Positions 25,162 through 33,928 are shown, numbered from the stretch's first letter. The stretch is DNA of 64,000 bases from Bradyrhizobium sp. 21 (GCF_023073335.1 NZ_JADPJG010000017.1:36582-100581), one strand, 5' to 3'. A program made the numbers and translations. The notes: generated from the sequence alone by a model not told the origin.

Positions 25162-26369
25162 CGGCGTACGCCCCCCGGATTGGTGAGCGATACGTCGCGC
25201 ACCTGTGTTTTGATATCAAGAGCGGTACACACCACGACCAGCGCCGCACCACCATTGATGATCATATTATAAGGCAGCCCGATCCCGTAAAGCTCGAAGA
25301 CCTCCGGAATCAACTGCAATGCCGTCAGGTAGACGGCTCCGACGACCGTCGTCAATGACACGACGCGATCGAGATGGTCGGCGGTCGCCTCGCCGGGAGC
25401 AACACCCGGAATGACGCCACCGTGCCGGGCGAGCGATTCGGCGGCGTGCTCGGGGTCGACGACATGAGCCGTGTAGACGAAGGCGAGTATCAGCACGGCG
25501 ATCGACACGAGGACGACGTGCGCCGGTTGCCCCAGTTGGAGATGCCGGTAGGCCGCGGCGACCAGGGGGTGATCGCCGCCCAGAATGAGCCCCGCAAAGG
25601 CGAGTGGCAGAAAGAATATCCACGCCGCCACGGTGACTGGAATCAGAAACCCGGCGCTGTTGAGCTTGATCGGCAGTACGCCCGCGCGCACTGGCAGCTG
25701 CCGGGCGCCGACATAGAGCGCGCCAAATTCGACCTGAATATTTCGCCGCGCACCTTCGACCAGCACGATCACCGCGACGGTCACGACCCAGAAAACGGCA
25801 CAGGCGAGCACGAGATTGCTCGAGACGGCGCCTGTCCGCATGAGCTCCAAAATGCCGGCGACGTCGCGCGGAATGGAGACGAGCATGCCGACGCTCAAGA
25901 TCAGCGCCAGACCGTTGCCGATGCCGTGGCGGGTTATCTGTTCGCTCAGCCACACCAGCACGCAGACCCCGCCGACCATCGTGGCGGTGGCCGTTAACAC
26001 AAACCAGCCGTCAGGATCTCTGACGATGCCCGGGATGGTGGTCAGCGCGGAGGCGATGCCATAGGCCTGAAAGGCCGCCAGACCCAGCGTGAGTCCGAGC
26101 GTGGCACGGGCGACCTTGCGCCGACCGCCCTCGCCCGACCGTTCGAGCGAATTCAGGCCGCGCCACACCACGGACAGGAGCCGAATGAGGATCGCGGCGG
26201 TGAGATAGGGAATCAGGCCAAGGGCAAAGAGCGAGAGGCGGCCGATGACGTGCGACGTCGGCGGGAGGCTCGAAATGTTCAGTCCCGCGATCGGGATCTG
26301 AGTGCCGAGCCTGAAAAGGAGCAGCGCGCCAATCGTGAAAGCGATCCGGCGCGCGAGCTCCCCGCTCAT
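25158..26369 (-). CDS. Second, divergent SecY-like translocase protein
   Basis: A 403-residue polytopic protein with about ten membrane helices, clearly homologous to the SecY encoded just upstream: LGTQIPIAGL, the GEGGRRK loop, LSEQITRHGIGNGLALIL, LPIKLNSAGF, ARHGGVIPGVAPGEATAD and LQLIPE. It differs at key points. Between LGTQIP and GLIPY it is 16 residues shorter, exactly across the plug. The C5-loop arginine (R357 in the neighbour) is Ala324. The basic C4 loop segment PKRQVG is replaced by GALYVG. The N terminus begins directly at helix 1. Overlaps of 4 bases with secY and adk show it is co-translated. No second SecA, SecE or SecG is in the window. Confidence 0.9.
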   Translation of the reverse strand: MSGELARRIAFTIGALLLFRLGTQIPIAGLNISSLPPTSHVIGRLSLFALGLIPYLTAAILIRLLSVVWRGLNSLERSGEGGRRKVARATLGLTLGLAAFQAYGIASALTTIPGIVRDPDGWFVLTATATMVGGVCVLVWLSEQITRHGIGNGLALILSVGMLVSIPRDVAGILELMRTGAVSSNLVLACAVFWVVTVAVIVLVEGARRNIQVEFGALYVGARQLPVRAGVLPIKLNSAGFLIPVTVAAWIFFLPLAFAGLILGGDHPLVAAAYRHLQLGQPAHVVLVSIAVLILAFVYTAHVVDPEHAAESLARHGGVIPGVAPGEATADHLDRVVSLTTVVGAVYLTALQLIPEVFELYGIGLPYNMIINGGAALVVVCTALDIKTQVRDVSLTNPGGVRR

Positions 26370-27697
26370 CTACGGCGGCCGCGCAACTTCGACTTCCGGA
26401 TCAGGCCCTCATACTGATGCGCCAGCAGATAGCCCTGCACCTGCGCCACCGTATCCATGGTGACGCTGACGACGATCAGCAACGAGGTGCCGCCGAAGTA
26501 GAACGGCACCGAAGCGTAGGAGATCAGGATTTCCGGGATCAAGCAGACGATCGCCAGATAGATCGCGCCGAGCACGGTGATGCGCGACAGCACGTAGTCG
26601 ATATATTCCGCGGTCCGCTCGCCGGGACGAATGCCCGGAATGAAGCCGCCGTGCTTCTTCAGATTGTCCGCGGTCTCGGTCGGATTGAACACGATCGCGG
26701 TATAGAAGAAGGCGAAGAACACGATCAGCGCCAGATACATGATCAGGAACAGCGGACGGCCGTGGCCGAGCTGCGTGGTGATCCACTGGAACCATTCGGG
26801 CCCGCTGCCGGCGTTAAAGTTCGCAACCGTGGTCGGCAGCAGCAGCAGCGAGGACGCGAAGATCGGCGGGATCACGCCCGAGGTGTTGAGCTTGAGCGGC
26901 AGATGCGAGGACTGGCCTTCGAACATCTTGTTGCCGACCTGGCGCTTCGGATACTGGATCAGCAGCCGGCGCTGGGCGCGCTCGACGAACACGATGAAGG
27001 CGATCACGGCAACCGCCATGATGATGACGACCAGGATCAGGCCGGTTGACATCGCACCCTGACGGCCGAGCTCGAGCATGTTGGCGAGCGCCGCGGGCAG
27101 CTCGGCGACGATACCGGAGAGAATGATCAGCGAGATGCCGTTGCCGATACCGCGCGAGGTGATCTGCTCGCCGAGCCACATCAGGAACATGGTGCCGCCG
27201 GTCAGCGTGATCGCCGTGGACAGGCGGAAGAACATGCCGGGGTCGCTGACGACGTTGCCGGCGCCTTCGAGGCCCACCGCGATGCCATAGGACTGGAACG
27301 CGGCCAGGATCACCGTGAGATAGCGGGTGTACTGGTTCAGAAGCTTGCGGCCGGACTCGCCCTCCTTCTTCAGCGCCTCGAGCTGCGGCGAGACGGTGGT
27401 TAGGAGCTGGATGATGATCGAGGCCGAGATGTACGGCATGATGTTCAGCGCGAAGATCGCCATGCGGTGGATGCCACCGCCGGCGAACATGTTGAACATG
27501 CCGAGGATGCCCCCCGCCTGGGAACGGAACACCTGCTCCCAGATATTGGGATCGATGCCGGGCAGCGGGATGTAGGTCCCGAGCCGATAAACGAGCAGCG
27601 CACCCAGGGTGAACCAGATGCGCTTCTTCAGTTCGTCAGCCTTGGCGAACGCACCGAAATTGAGATTGGCTGCCAGTTGTTCCGCTGCAGAGGCCAT
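26366..27697 (-). CDS. secY: Preprotein translocase subunit SecY (canonical)
   Basis: A 443-residue channel protein of the Sec translocon with ten membrane helices. It has a normal plug region (GGILGMFNMFAGGG, residues 62-75), the C4 loop QYPKRQVGNK and the C5 loop GFIPGIRPGERTAEY with Arg357, the residue required for SecA-driven export in E. coli. The C terminus GLIRKSKLRGRRR is typical. It follows rplO and overlaps the second secY gene by 4 bases. Confidence 0.98.
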   Translation of the reverse strand: MASAAEQLAANLNFGAFAKADELKKRIWFTLGALLVYRLGTYIPLPGIDPNIWEQVFRSQAGGILGMFNMFAGGGIHRMAIFALNIMPYISASIIIQLLTTVSPQLEALKKEGESGRKLLNQYTRYLTVILAAFQSYGIAVGLEGAGNVVSDPGMFFRLSTAITLTGGTMFLMWLGEQITSRGIGNGISLIILSGIVAELPAALANMLELGRQGAMSTGLILVVIIMAVAVIAFIVFVERAQRRLLIQYPKRQVGNKMFEGQSSHLPLKLNTSGVIPPIFASSLLLLPTTVANFNAGSGPEWFQWITTQLGHGRPLFLIMYLALIVFFAFFYTAIVFNPTETADNLKKHGGFIPGIRPGERTAEYIDYVLSRITVLGAIYLAIVCLIPEILISYASVPFYFGGTSLLIVVSVTMDTVAQVQGYLLAHQYEGLIRKSKLRGRRR

Positions 27698-27817
27698 CTT
27701 GGACTTTCTCCCGCCGCCTTTTGCGCCGTCATGCCCGCGGCCGGGCTACATTATACCGGACACCGGACATTATCTGGGGCTACGGCTTCGATAAGTCCAT
27801 CGTCCCGCATGCGTAAA

Positions 27818-27836
27818 GGCCCGCGAGGCGCGGGCC
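27818..27836 (-). promoter_or_regulatory. Short hairpin between rplO and secY
   Basis: GGCCCGCG (27818-27825) pairs with CGCGGGCC (27829-27836) around a 3-base loop, 13 bases past the rplO stop. Only TTT follows on the minus strand, so at most partial termination is expected ahead of secY. Confidence 0.5.
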
Positions 27837-27849
27837 AATGACGCAGTTG

Positions 27850-28335
27850 TTACGCCGCCTCGCCTTCTTCCTTGGCAGGCGCGAGGATCTTCACCGAACC
27901 GCCGGCCTTCTCGACCGCTTCGATCGCGGTCTTGGTGGCGCCGTGGACTTCGATGTTGAGCTTCGACTTGAGCTCGCCGCGGCCGAGAAGCCGCAGGCCG
28001 CCCTTGGGGCGGCGCAGCACGCCGGCCTTCACCAGCGATTCGACGTTCACGACGCTACCCGCGTCGATCTTCTTGGCATCGACCGCGTCCTGGAGCCGAT
28101 CGAGATTGATCTCGGCGAACTCGACGCGGAAGATGTTGTTGAAGCCGCGCTTGGGCAGCCGGCGATGCAACGGCATCTGGCCGCCTTCGAAACCCTTGAT
28201 GCGCACGCCCGAGCGCGCGGTCTGGCCCTTGCCGCCGCGGCCAGCCTGCTTGCCCTTGCCCGAACCGATGCCACGACCGACGCGCATACGCTTCTTGCGC
28301 GAGCCGGCGTTGTCGGCGATATCGCTGAGCTTCAT
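27850..28335 (-). CDS. rplO: 50S ribosomal protein L15
   Basis: A 161-residue L15: Gly/Arg-rich extended N-terminal arm (SRKKRMRVGRGIGSGKGKQA) and a globular C-terminal domain ending AKEEGEAA. It binds 23S rRNA late in 50S assembly. The standard order rpmD-rplO-secY is kept. Confidence 0.97.
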   Translation of the reverse strand: MKLSDIADNAGSRKKRMRVGRGIGSGKGKQAGRGGKGQTARSGVRIKGFEGGQMPLHRRLPKRGFNNIFRVEFAEINLDRLQDAVDAKKIDAGSVVNVESLVKAGVLRRPKGGLRLLGRGELKSKLNIEVHGATKTAIEAVEKAGGSVKILAPAKEEGEAA

Positions 28336-28355
28336 CGCCCTGCTCCTTGTTTCTT

Positions 28356-28402
28356 GCGCATGACCTTCACCGAAAACGGGTTCCGCTTTCGGGATCGTGC
28401 GC
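28356..28402. repeat. Diverged REP-like palindrome between rpmD and rplO
   Basis: GCGCATGACCTTCACCGAAAA at the left edge and TTTCGGGATCGTGCGC at the right are imperfect inverses around ACGGGTTCCGC. It resembles the element at 21969-22017 in layout and sequence. Confidence 0.55.
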
Positions 28403-28408
28403 CTTTGC

Positions 28409-28603
28409 TTACTTCTCGTCGACGATGCGAACGAGATGGTGAACTTTCAAGATCATGCCGCGGACCGCCGGGGTGTCCGGCAGTTCGCTGGTGCGGCCGA
28501 TCTTGTTGAGCTTGAGCCCGATCAGCGTCGAACGCTGCGAGTGATGACGGCGGATCGCGCTGCCGGTCTGCTCGAGCTTGATCGTCTTTGCGGCCTTGGC
28601 CAT
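28409..28603 (-). CDS. rpmD: 50S ribosomal protein L30
   Basis: A 64-residue L30 (KTIKLEQTGSAIRRHHSQRS, LIGLKLNKIGRT, RGMILKVHHLVRIV), the single-domain bacterial form. It lies between rpsE and rplO. Confidence 0.97.
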   Translation of the reverse strand: MAKAAKTIKLEQTGSAIRRHHSQRSTLIGLKLNKIGRTSELPDTPAVRGMILKVHHLVRIVDEK

Positions 28604-28628
28604 CGTGGTCTACTCCGAAAAGCTTCCG

Positions 28629-29219
28629 TTATTCGGCAACCGCCTCGGCGTCACCACCGATACGGCGGGACTGGAGGGTGGACACCTTGATATTGCGGCG
28701 GGCTGCGACCGAACGCGGCGAATCCTGATGCTTCAGCGCGTCAAAGGTCGCGCGAACCATGTTGTACGGGTTCGACGAGCCAATCGACTTCGCGACCACG
28801 TCCTGGACGCCGAGCGTCTCGAACACGGCGCGCATCGGGCCGCCGGCGATGATACCGGTACCGGCCGGAGCTGCACGCAGGTAGACACGGCCCGCGCCAT
28901 GACGGCCGGCGATGTCGTGATGGAGCGTGCGGCCCTCGCGCAGCGAGACGCGGGTCAGGTTGCGCTTGGCGGACTCGGTTGCCTTGCGGATCGCCTCGGG
29001 CACTTCGCGCGCCTTGCCGTGACCGAAGCCGGCGCGGCCCTTCTGGTCGCCGATCACGACCAGCGCTGCGAAACCAAAGCGCTTGCCGCCCTTGACGACC
29101 TTGGCCACGCGATTGATGTGGACGAGCTTGTCGACGAACTCGCTGTCGCGCTCCTCCCGGCGGTCACGTCCGCCGCCGCCGCGTTGATCGCGTCCACCAC
29201 GTTGTTCGCGTTCTGCCAT
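28629..29219 (-). CDS. rpsE: 30S ribosomal protein S5
   Basis: A 196-residue S5. An Arg/Gly-rich N-terminal extension (residues 1-25, RGGRDQRGGGGRDRREERD) precedes the double-stranded-RNA-binding-like domain (VVKGGKRFGFAALVVIGD, the loop where spectinomycin resistance arises) and the C-terminal domain (GGPMRAVFETLGVQDVVAKS). It contributes to decoding accuracy. Confidence 0.97.
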   Translation of the reverse strand: MAEREQRGGRDQRGGGGRDRREERDSEFVDKLVHINRVAKVVKGGKRFGFAALVVIGDQKGRAGFGHGKAREVPEAIRKATESAKRNLTRVSLREGRTLHHDIAGRHGAGRVYLRAAPAGTGIIAGGPMRAVFETLGVQDVVAKSIGSSNPYNMVRATFDALKHQDSPRSVAARRNIKVSTLQSRRIGGDAEAVAE

Positions 29220-29266
29220 GGTTTTTCCAATCCTTCAGAGGCTTACGCCTCAATCCTCAAATTCTG

Positions 29267-29629
29267 TTAGAAGCTCAGCCCGCTCTCACGCGCTGCGTCG
29301 GCAAGAGCCTTGACGCGACCGTGATAGAGGTAGCTGCCGCGATCGAACACGACTTCCTTGACACCCTTCTCGGCGGCGCGCTCGGCCAGCAGCTTGCCGA
29401 CCGCCTTCGCCGCATCGATGTCGGCGCCGGTCTTGCCGCCGTCGCGCATCGACTTCTCGAGCGAGGAGGCAGAGGCCAGCGTCTCGCCCTTCAGGTCATC
29501 AATGACCTGGGCGTAGATGTGCTTGGACGAGCGGAACACCGACAGGCGCGGACGGCCGCCACCGGAACGGCGCAGCTTCAGCCGTACACTGCGCTTGCGC
29601 CGGGCATTCGTAACCTTGGCTTTCGACAT
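29267..29629 (-). CDS. rplR: 50S ribosomal protein L18
   Basis: A 120-residue L18 with the 5S-rRNA-binding fold: basic arm KRSVRLKLRRSGGGRPRLSV, IYAQVIDDLKGETLASASS and the conserved VVFDRGSYLYHGRVKALADA. It helps anchor 5S rRNA to the large subunit. It sits between rplF and rpsE in the usual order. Confidence 0.98.
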   Translation of the reverse strand: MSKAKVTNARRKRSVRLKLRRSGGGRPRLSVFRSSKHIYAQVIDDLKGETLASASSLEKSMRDGGKTGADIDAAKAVGKLLAERAAEKGVKEVVFDRGSYLYHGRVKALADAARESGLSF

Positions 29630-29640
29630 GACCGGCTCCG

Positions 29641-30174
29641 TTACTTCTTCTTGCCTTCCTTGCGGAAGATGAATTCGCCAACATACTTCACACCCTTGCC
29701 CTTGTAGGGCTCCGGCGGACGATAGGAGCGAATCTCGGCGGCGACCTGGCCGACGCGCTGGATGTCGCTGCCGGTCACCGTGATCTCGGTCGGCTTCGGC
29801 ACGGTGATCGTGATCCCTTCCGGGATCGCGTAGACCACGTCGTGGCTGTAGCCGAGCGCGAGCTGCAGGTTCTTGCCCTGCATCGCGGCGCGGTAACCGA
29901 CGCCGGTAATCTCGAGCTTCTTCTCGAAGCCCTTGGTGACGCCTTCGACCAGATTCGCGACCTGGGCGCGAGCGGTACCGTACAGCGCGCGTGCGCGGTT
30001 GGTCTCGACCCGCGGGTTCACCTTGACCTGGCCGTTCTCGAGCTTCACCTCGACGTCGCTATGGACGACGAACTGAAGCTGGCCTTTCGGCCCCTTCATC
30101 TTGACGGTCTGACCGTCGACGGTCGCGGTAACGCCCGAGGGCACCGCTACCGGCCTTTTGCCAACACGTGACAT
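29641..30174 (-). CDS. rplF: 50S ribosomal protein L6
   Basis: A 177-residue L6 with two related domains: MSRVGKRPVAVPSGV with QTVKMKGPKGQL, and the second with VPKPTEITVTG and RSYRPPEPYKGKGVKYVGE. It binds near the sarcin-ricin loop and L7/L12 stalk base. Confidence 0.98.
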   Translation of the reverse strand: MSRVGKRPVAVPSGVTATVDGQTVKMKGPKGQLQFVVHSDVEVKLENGQVKVNPRVETNRARALYGTARAQVANLVEGVTKGFEKKLEITGVGYRAAMQGKNLQLALGYSHDVVYAIPEGITITVPKPTEITVTGSDIQRVGQVAAEIRSYRPPEPYKGKGVKYVGEFIFRKEGKKK

Positions 30175-30190
30175 GGATCAAAAATCCTTC

Positions 30191-30589
30191 TCAGAACACC
30201 GTGAAGAGAACTTCACCGCCCACGTTCGCTTCACGCGCACTGTGGTCGGCCATGATCCCCTTCGGGGTCGACAACACCGAAATACCAAGCCCGTTATTAA
30301 CCCGCGGCAGAGCCTTCACCGAGGCGTAGACACGACGCCCGGGCTTGGAGACCCGTTCGATCTCGCGGATGACGGGCTCGCCGTCGAAATACTTCAGCTC
30401 GATCTCGATCTCGCTACGGCCCGAAGAGTGCTCGAGCGTGGCGTAACCGCGGATGTAGCCTTCGGACTTCAGGACCTCGAGCACGTTCTCGCGCATCTTC
30501 GAGCCAGGCGTGGAGACCTTGCTCTTCGAGCGCATCTGCGCGTTGCGGATACGGGTGATCAGATCGCTGATTGGATCGTGCGTAGACAT
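30191..30589 (-). CDS. rpsH: 30S ribosomal protein S8
   Basis: A 132-residue S8 (DPISDLITRIRNAQM at the N terminus; LGISVLSTPKGIMADHSA and GGEVLFTVF at the C terminus). It binds 16S helix 21, and in E. coli it represses the spc operon by binding its mRNA near rplE; whether that control exists here is not visible. Confidence 0.98.
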   Translation of the reverse strand: MSTHDPISDLITRIRNAQMRSKSKVSTPGSKMRENVLEVLKSEGYIRGYATLEHSSGRSEIEIELKYFDGEPVIREIERVSKPGRRVYASVKALPRVNNGLGISVLSTPKGIMADHSAREANVGGEVLFTVF

Positions 30590-30603
30590 CTAACCGACCC
30601 TCC

Positions 30604-30909
30604 TTACCAGCTCGACTTCACGAGGCCCGGGACCAAGCCCTTGGAGCCAAGGTCGCGCATCGCGATGCGGGACAGTTTGGTCAAGCGATAGTTCGAGCGC
30701 GAACGGCCCGACAGCTCGCAACGCAGACGGATGCGGGTGGCCGAGGAGTTGCGCGGCATTTCCGCCAGCTTCAACGTCGCGGCGAAGCGCTCCTCCATCG
30801 GCAGCGTCTTGTCGGCGATGATTGCCTTCAACCGCTCGCGCTTCGGGGCGGCGTTCTTCGCCATCCGCTTGCGCCGGTTGTTCTTCTCGATTGAACTCTT
30901 CTTTGCCAT
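30604..30909 (-). CDS. rpsN: 30S ribosomal protein S14 (zinc-free long form)
   Basis: A 101-residue S14 of the long form. Only one cysteine is present, so there is no zinc ribbon. MAKKSSIEKNNRRKRM and the end LPGLVKSSW-like segment (GLVPGLVKSSW) are conserved. It binds the 30S head. Confidence 0.97.
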   Translation of the reverse strand: MAKKSSIEKNNRRKRMAKNAAPKRERLKAIIADKTLPMEERFAATLKLAEMPRNSSATRIRLRCELSGRSRSNYRLTKLSRIAMRDLGSKGLVPGLVKSSW

Positions 30910-30955
30910 GCTTGGCTCCTGGGTATCCGCGTTTGAGAGGCTTTAGGTCAGCGTC

Positions 30956-31513
30956 TCACTGCCGGAACGGGAAATTGAAAGCGGTCAACAAGGCCCTCGC
31001 CTCGTCGTCGGTCTTGGCCGTGGTGCAGACGGTGATGTCCATACCGCGGGCTTCCGTGACCTTGTCGAAGTCGATCTCGGGGAAAATGATGTGTTCCTTG
31101 AGGCCGAGCGAGTAGTTACCGCGGCCGTCGAAGCTCTTCGGGTTCAGGCCGCGGAAGTCGCGGACGCGCGGCAGCGCGACCGTCACCAGGCGATCGATGA
31201 ACTCATACATGCGAGCCTTGCGCAGCGTGACCTTGCAGCCGATCGGCTGGTTCTCACGCAGCTTGAAGGTCGCGATCGCGACACGCGAGTAGGTCACGAT
31301 CGCCTTCTGGCCGGCGATCTGGGTCAGCTCGGCGGCGGCGTTCTCGGCCTTCTTGCGGTCGTTGACGGAATCGCCAACGCCCATGTTCAGCACGACCTTG
31401 TCCAGGCGAGGAACCTGCATCACGTTGTCATAACCGAACTTCTCGGTCATCTCCGTGCGGATCTTCGCGTCGTATTCCGCGCGCAGGCGCGGCGTGTAAG
31501 CGGCCTCAGCCAT
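30956..31513 (-). CDS. rplE: 50S ribosomal protein L5
   Basis: A 185-residue L5 (VPRLDKVVLNMGVGDSVNDR, GQKAIVTYSRVAIATFKLR, LPRVRDFRGLNPKSFDGRGN). It binds 5S rRNA and the P-site tRNA elbow. Its start codon lies inside the end of rplX: the two genes overlap by 8 bases, implying tight coupling. Confidence 0.98.
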   Translation of the reverse strand: MAEAAYTPRLRAEYDAKIRTEMTEKFGYDNVMQVPRLDKVVLNMGVGDSVNDRKKAENAAAELTQIAGQKAIVTYSRVAIATFKLRENQPIGCKVTLRKARMYEFIDRLVTVALPRVRDFRGLNPKSFDGRGNYSLGLKEHIIFPEIDFDKVTEARGMDITVCTTAKTDDEARALLTAFNFPFRQ

Positions 31514-31820
31514 CGATCTCAGCTCCCGAGCTCTTGGCGATGCGGACCTTCTTGCCGTCCGCCAGAATCTTGAATCCTACGCGGGTCGGCTTTCCGTCCT
31601 TGCCGGCATACGCGATGTTGGACAGTTGGATCGGCGACTCCTTGGAGATGATGCCGCCCTCCTGGGCCTGCGTCTGCTTCTGGTGACGCTTGACCATGTT
31701 GATGCCGCGCACGAGCGCCGTACCGGCATCGGGACGCACTTCGAACACCTCGCCGGTGCGGCCCTTGTCGCGGCCGGTCAGCACGACGACCTTGTCGCCC
31801 TTGCGGATCTTCGCAGCCAT
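31506..31820 (-). CDS. rplX: 50S ribosomal protein L24
   Basis: A 104-residue L24 with an N-terminal KOW motif (KIRKGDKVVVLTGRDKGRTG). It is an early 50S assembly initiator. The start ATG at 31820 shares its first base with the rplN stop (TGATG), which fixes the start; the open frame itself extends further upstream. The stop overlaps rplE by 8 bases. Confidence 0.97.
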   Translation of the reverse strand: MAAKIRKGDKVVVLTGRDKGRTGEVFEVRPDAGTALVRGINMVKRHQKQTQAQEGGIISKESPIQLSNIAYAGKDGKPTRVGFKILADGKKVRIAKSSGAEIDG

Positions 31821-32188
31821 CACAGCACCTCCGGCGCGAGCGAGATGATCTTCATGTGGTTCTTGGCGCGCAGCTCGCGCGGTACGGGCCCGAAGATACG
31901 GGTGCCAACCGGCTCGGACTGATTGTTGATCAGAACGGCGGCGTTGCGGTCGAAGCGGATGACCGAACCGTCGGCGCGGCGGATGTCCTTGCGGACGCGC
32001 ACCACGACGGCCTTCATCACGTCGCCCTTCTTCACCTTGCCACGCGGAATCGCTTCCTTGATCGAGACGACGATGATGTCGCCGATCGTGGCGTAGCGGC
32101 GCTTGGAGCCTCCGAGCACCTTGATACACATGACACGGCGTGCGCCAGAATTATCGGCCACGTCGAGGTTGGTCTGCATCTGAATCAT
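31820..32188 (-). CDS. rplN: 50S ribosomal protein L14
   Basis: A 122-residue L14 (MIQMQTNLDVADNSGARRVM, RYATIGDIIVVSIKEAIPRG, ending MKIISLAPEVL). It forms part of the intersubunit bridge and the factor-binding site. ATG 32188 is chosen because MIQMQ is the universal start; the frame is open upstream. Confidence 0.98.
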   Translation of the reverse strand: MIQMQTNLDVADNSGARRVMCIKVLGGSKRRYATIGDIIVVSIKEAIPRGKVKKGDVMKAVVVRVRKDIRRADGSVIRFDRNAAVLINNQSEPVGTRIFGPVPRELRAKNHMKIISLAPEVL

Positions 32189-32271
32189 TGATGCACCTCG
32201 TCCTCTTCTATTTGCGCCAGCCCAGCCGGCGCTCAACATTTCCCTGAAGTCAGTCGGCTAAAGCCGGCAGA

Positions 32272-32520
32272 TCAGGCGCTTTTCTTGTGTTCGCCCCGGA
32301 TCACGACCCAGCGCTTCAACTTTGAAATCGGCTTCGATTCCTCGATCCACACCATGTCGCCCGGCTTGAACTCGTTGCTCTCGTCGTGCGCGTGGTAGTT
32401 CTTCGAACGGCGGATCGTCTTCTTGTAGATCGGGTGCGTGAAGCGGCGGTCGACGCGCACCACGACGGTCTTGGCTTGCTTGTCGCTGACGACCACGCCC
32501 TGCAAAGTACGTTTCGGCAT
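32272..32520 (-). CDS. rpsQ: 30S ribosomal protein S17
   Basis: An 82-residue S17, OB fold (MPKRTLQGVVVSDKQAKTVV, HPIYKKTIRRSKNYHAHDE, GDMVWIEESKPISKLKRW). It is a primary 16S 5'-domain binder. Start chosen at MPKRTLQ; the frame extends upstream into rpmC. Confidence 0.98.
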   Translation of the reverse strand: MPKRTLQGVVVSDKQAKTVVVRVDRRFTHPIYKKTIRRSKNYHAHDESNEFKPGDMVWIEESKPISKLKRWVVIRGEHKKSA

Positions 32521-32533
32521 CTTCGTAAGCCTC

Positions 32534-32740
32534 TTACTTCTTCTTCGCGCGCGTCTGCGCGGCGACGGTCTTGATCCGGGCGATGTCACGGCGGGCCTCG
32601 CGCAGGCGCGAGGTGTTCTCGAGCTGCCCGGTGGCGCGCTGGAAGCGCAGGTTGAAGCGCTCCTTCTTCAGGTTCAGGATGGCGTCATCCTGCTGATCGG
32701 GGCTCAACGCGCGGATGTCTTCGATTTTCATCTGGGCCAT
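32534..32740 (-). CDS. rpmC: 50S ribosomal protein L29
   Basis: A 68-residue helical hairpin protein (MKIEDIRALSPDQQDDAIL, FNLRFQRATGQLENTSRLRE). It lines the exit tunnel rim where SRP and trigger factor dock. ATG 32740 is preferred because GGAG lies 8 bases upstream; an ATG two codons earlier (32746) overlaps the rplP stop by one base and leaves only 2 bases after GGAG. Confidence 0.95.
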   Translation of the reverse strand: MAQMKIEDIRALSPDQQDDAILNLKKERFNLRFQRATGQLENTSRLREARRDIARIKTVAAQTRAKKK

Positions 32741-32745
32741 GGCCA

Positions 32746-33159
32746 TTACTCCGCAATGCGCTCGACGAAGCGCGTCTTGATCGGCAGCTTGGCTGCCGCC
32801 AGGGTCAGCGCTTCACGCGCGGTCTGGGTGGTGACGCCGTCGATCTCGAACAGCACCCGGCCCGGCTTGACGCGCGCGACCCACAATTCCGGCGCGCCCT
32901 TGCCGGAGCCCATGCGGACTTCGGCAGGCTTCTTCGACACCGGAACGTCGGGGAACACGCGGATCCAGACGCGGCCGGCACGCTTCATGTGGCGGGTCAG
33001 CGCGCGGCGAGCGGCTTCGATCTGGCGCGCGGTGACGCGCTCAGGCTCGGTCGCCTTCAGGCCGAACTGGCCGAACGCCAACGTCGCGCCCGAAGACGCA
33101 ACGCCGTGGATGCGGCCCTTATGCGCCTTCCGGAACTTCGTTTTCTTAGGTTGCATCAT
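32746..33159 (-). CDS. rplP: 50S ribosomal protein L16
   Basis: A 137-residue L16 (MQPKKTKFRKAHKGRIHG, ARRALTRHMKRAGRVWIRVF, VSKKPAEVRMGSGKGAPE). It organises A-site tRNA elbow contacts and is needed for 50S maturation. Confidence 0.98.
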   Translation of the reverse strand: MMQPKKTKFRKAHKGRIHGVASSGATLAFGQFGLKATEPERVTARQIEAARRALTRHMKRAGRVWIRVFPDVPVSKKPAEVRMGSGKGAPELWVARVKPGRVLFEIDGVTTQTAREALTLAAAKLPIKTRFVERIAE

Positions 33160-33190
33160 GGCTTCAAGCCCTCAAATTCTATGTGCTGGC

Positions 33191-33910
<720 letters not shown>

Positions 33911-33928
33911 CGTGTTCTCCTGCGTCCC

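Noticed and set aside
25158..26369. Second secY as a pseudogene
   Set aside because: The frame is intact over 403 codons, core SecY motifs are kept, and both gene overlaps are precise, which argues for a functional gene.
27750..27755. Exact TATAAT on the minus strand just upstream of rplO-secY junction features
   Set aside because: No acceptable -35 at 16-18 bases, and secY is expected to be co-transcribed with rplO; kept out of the feature list.
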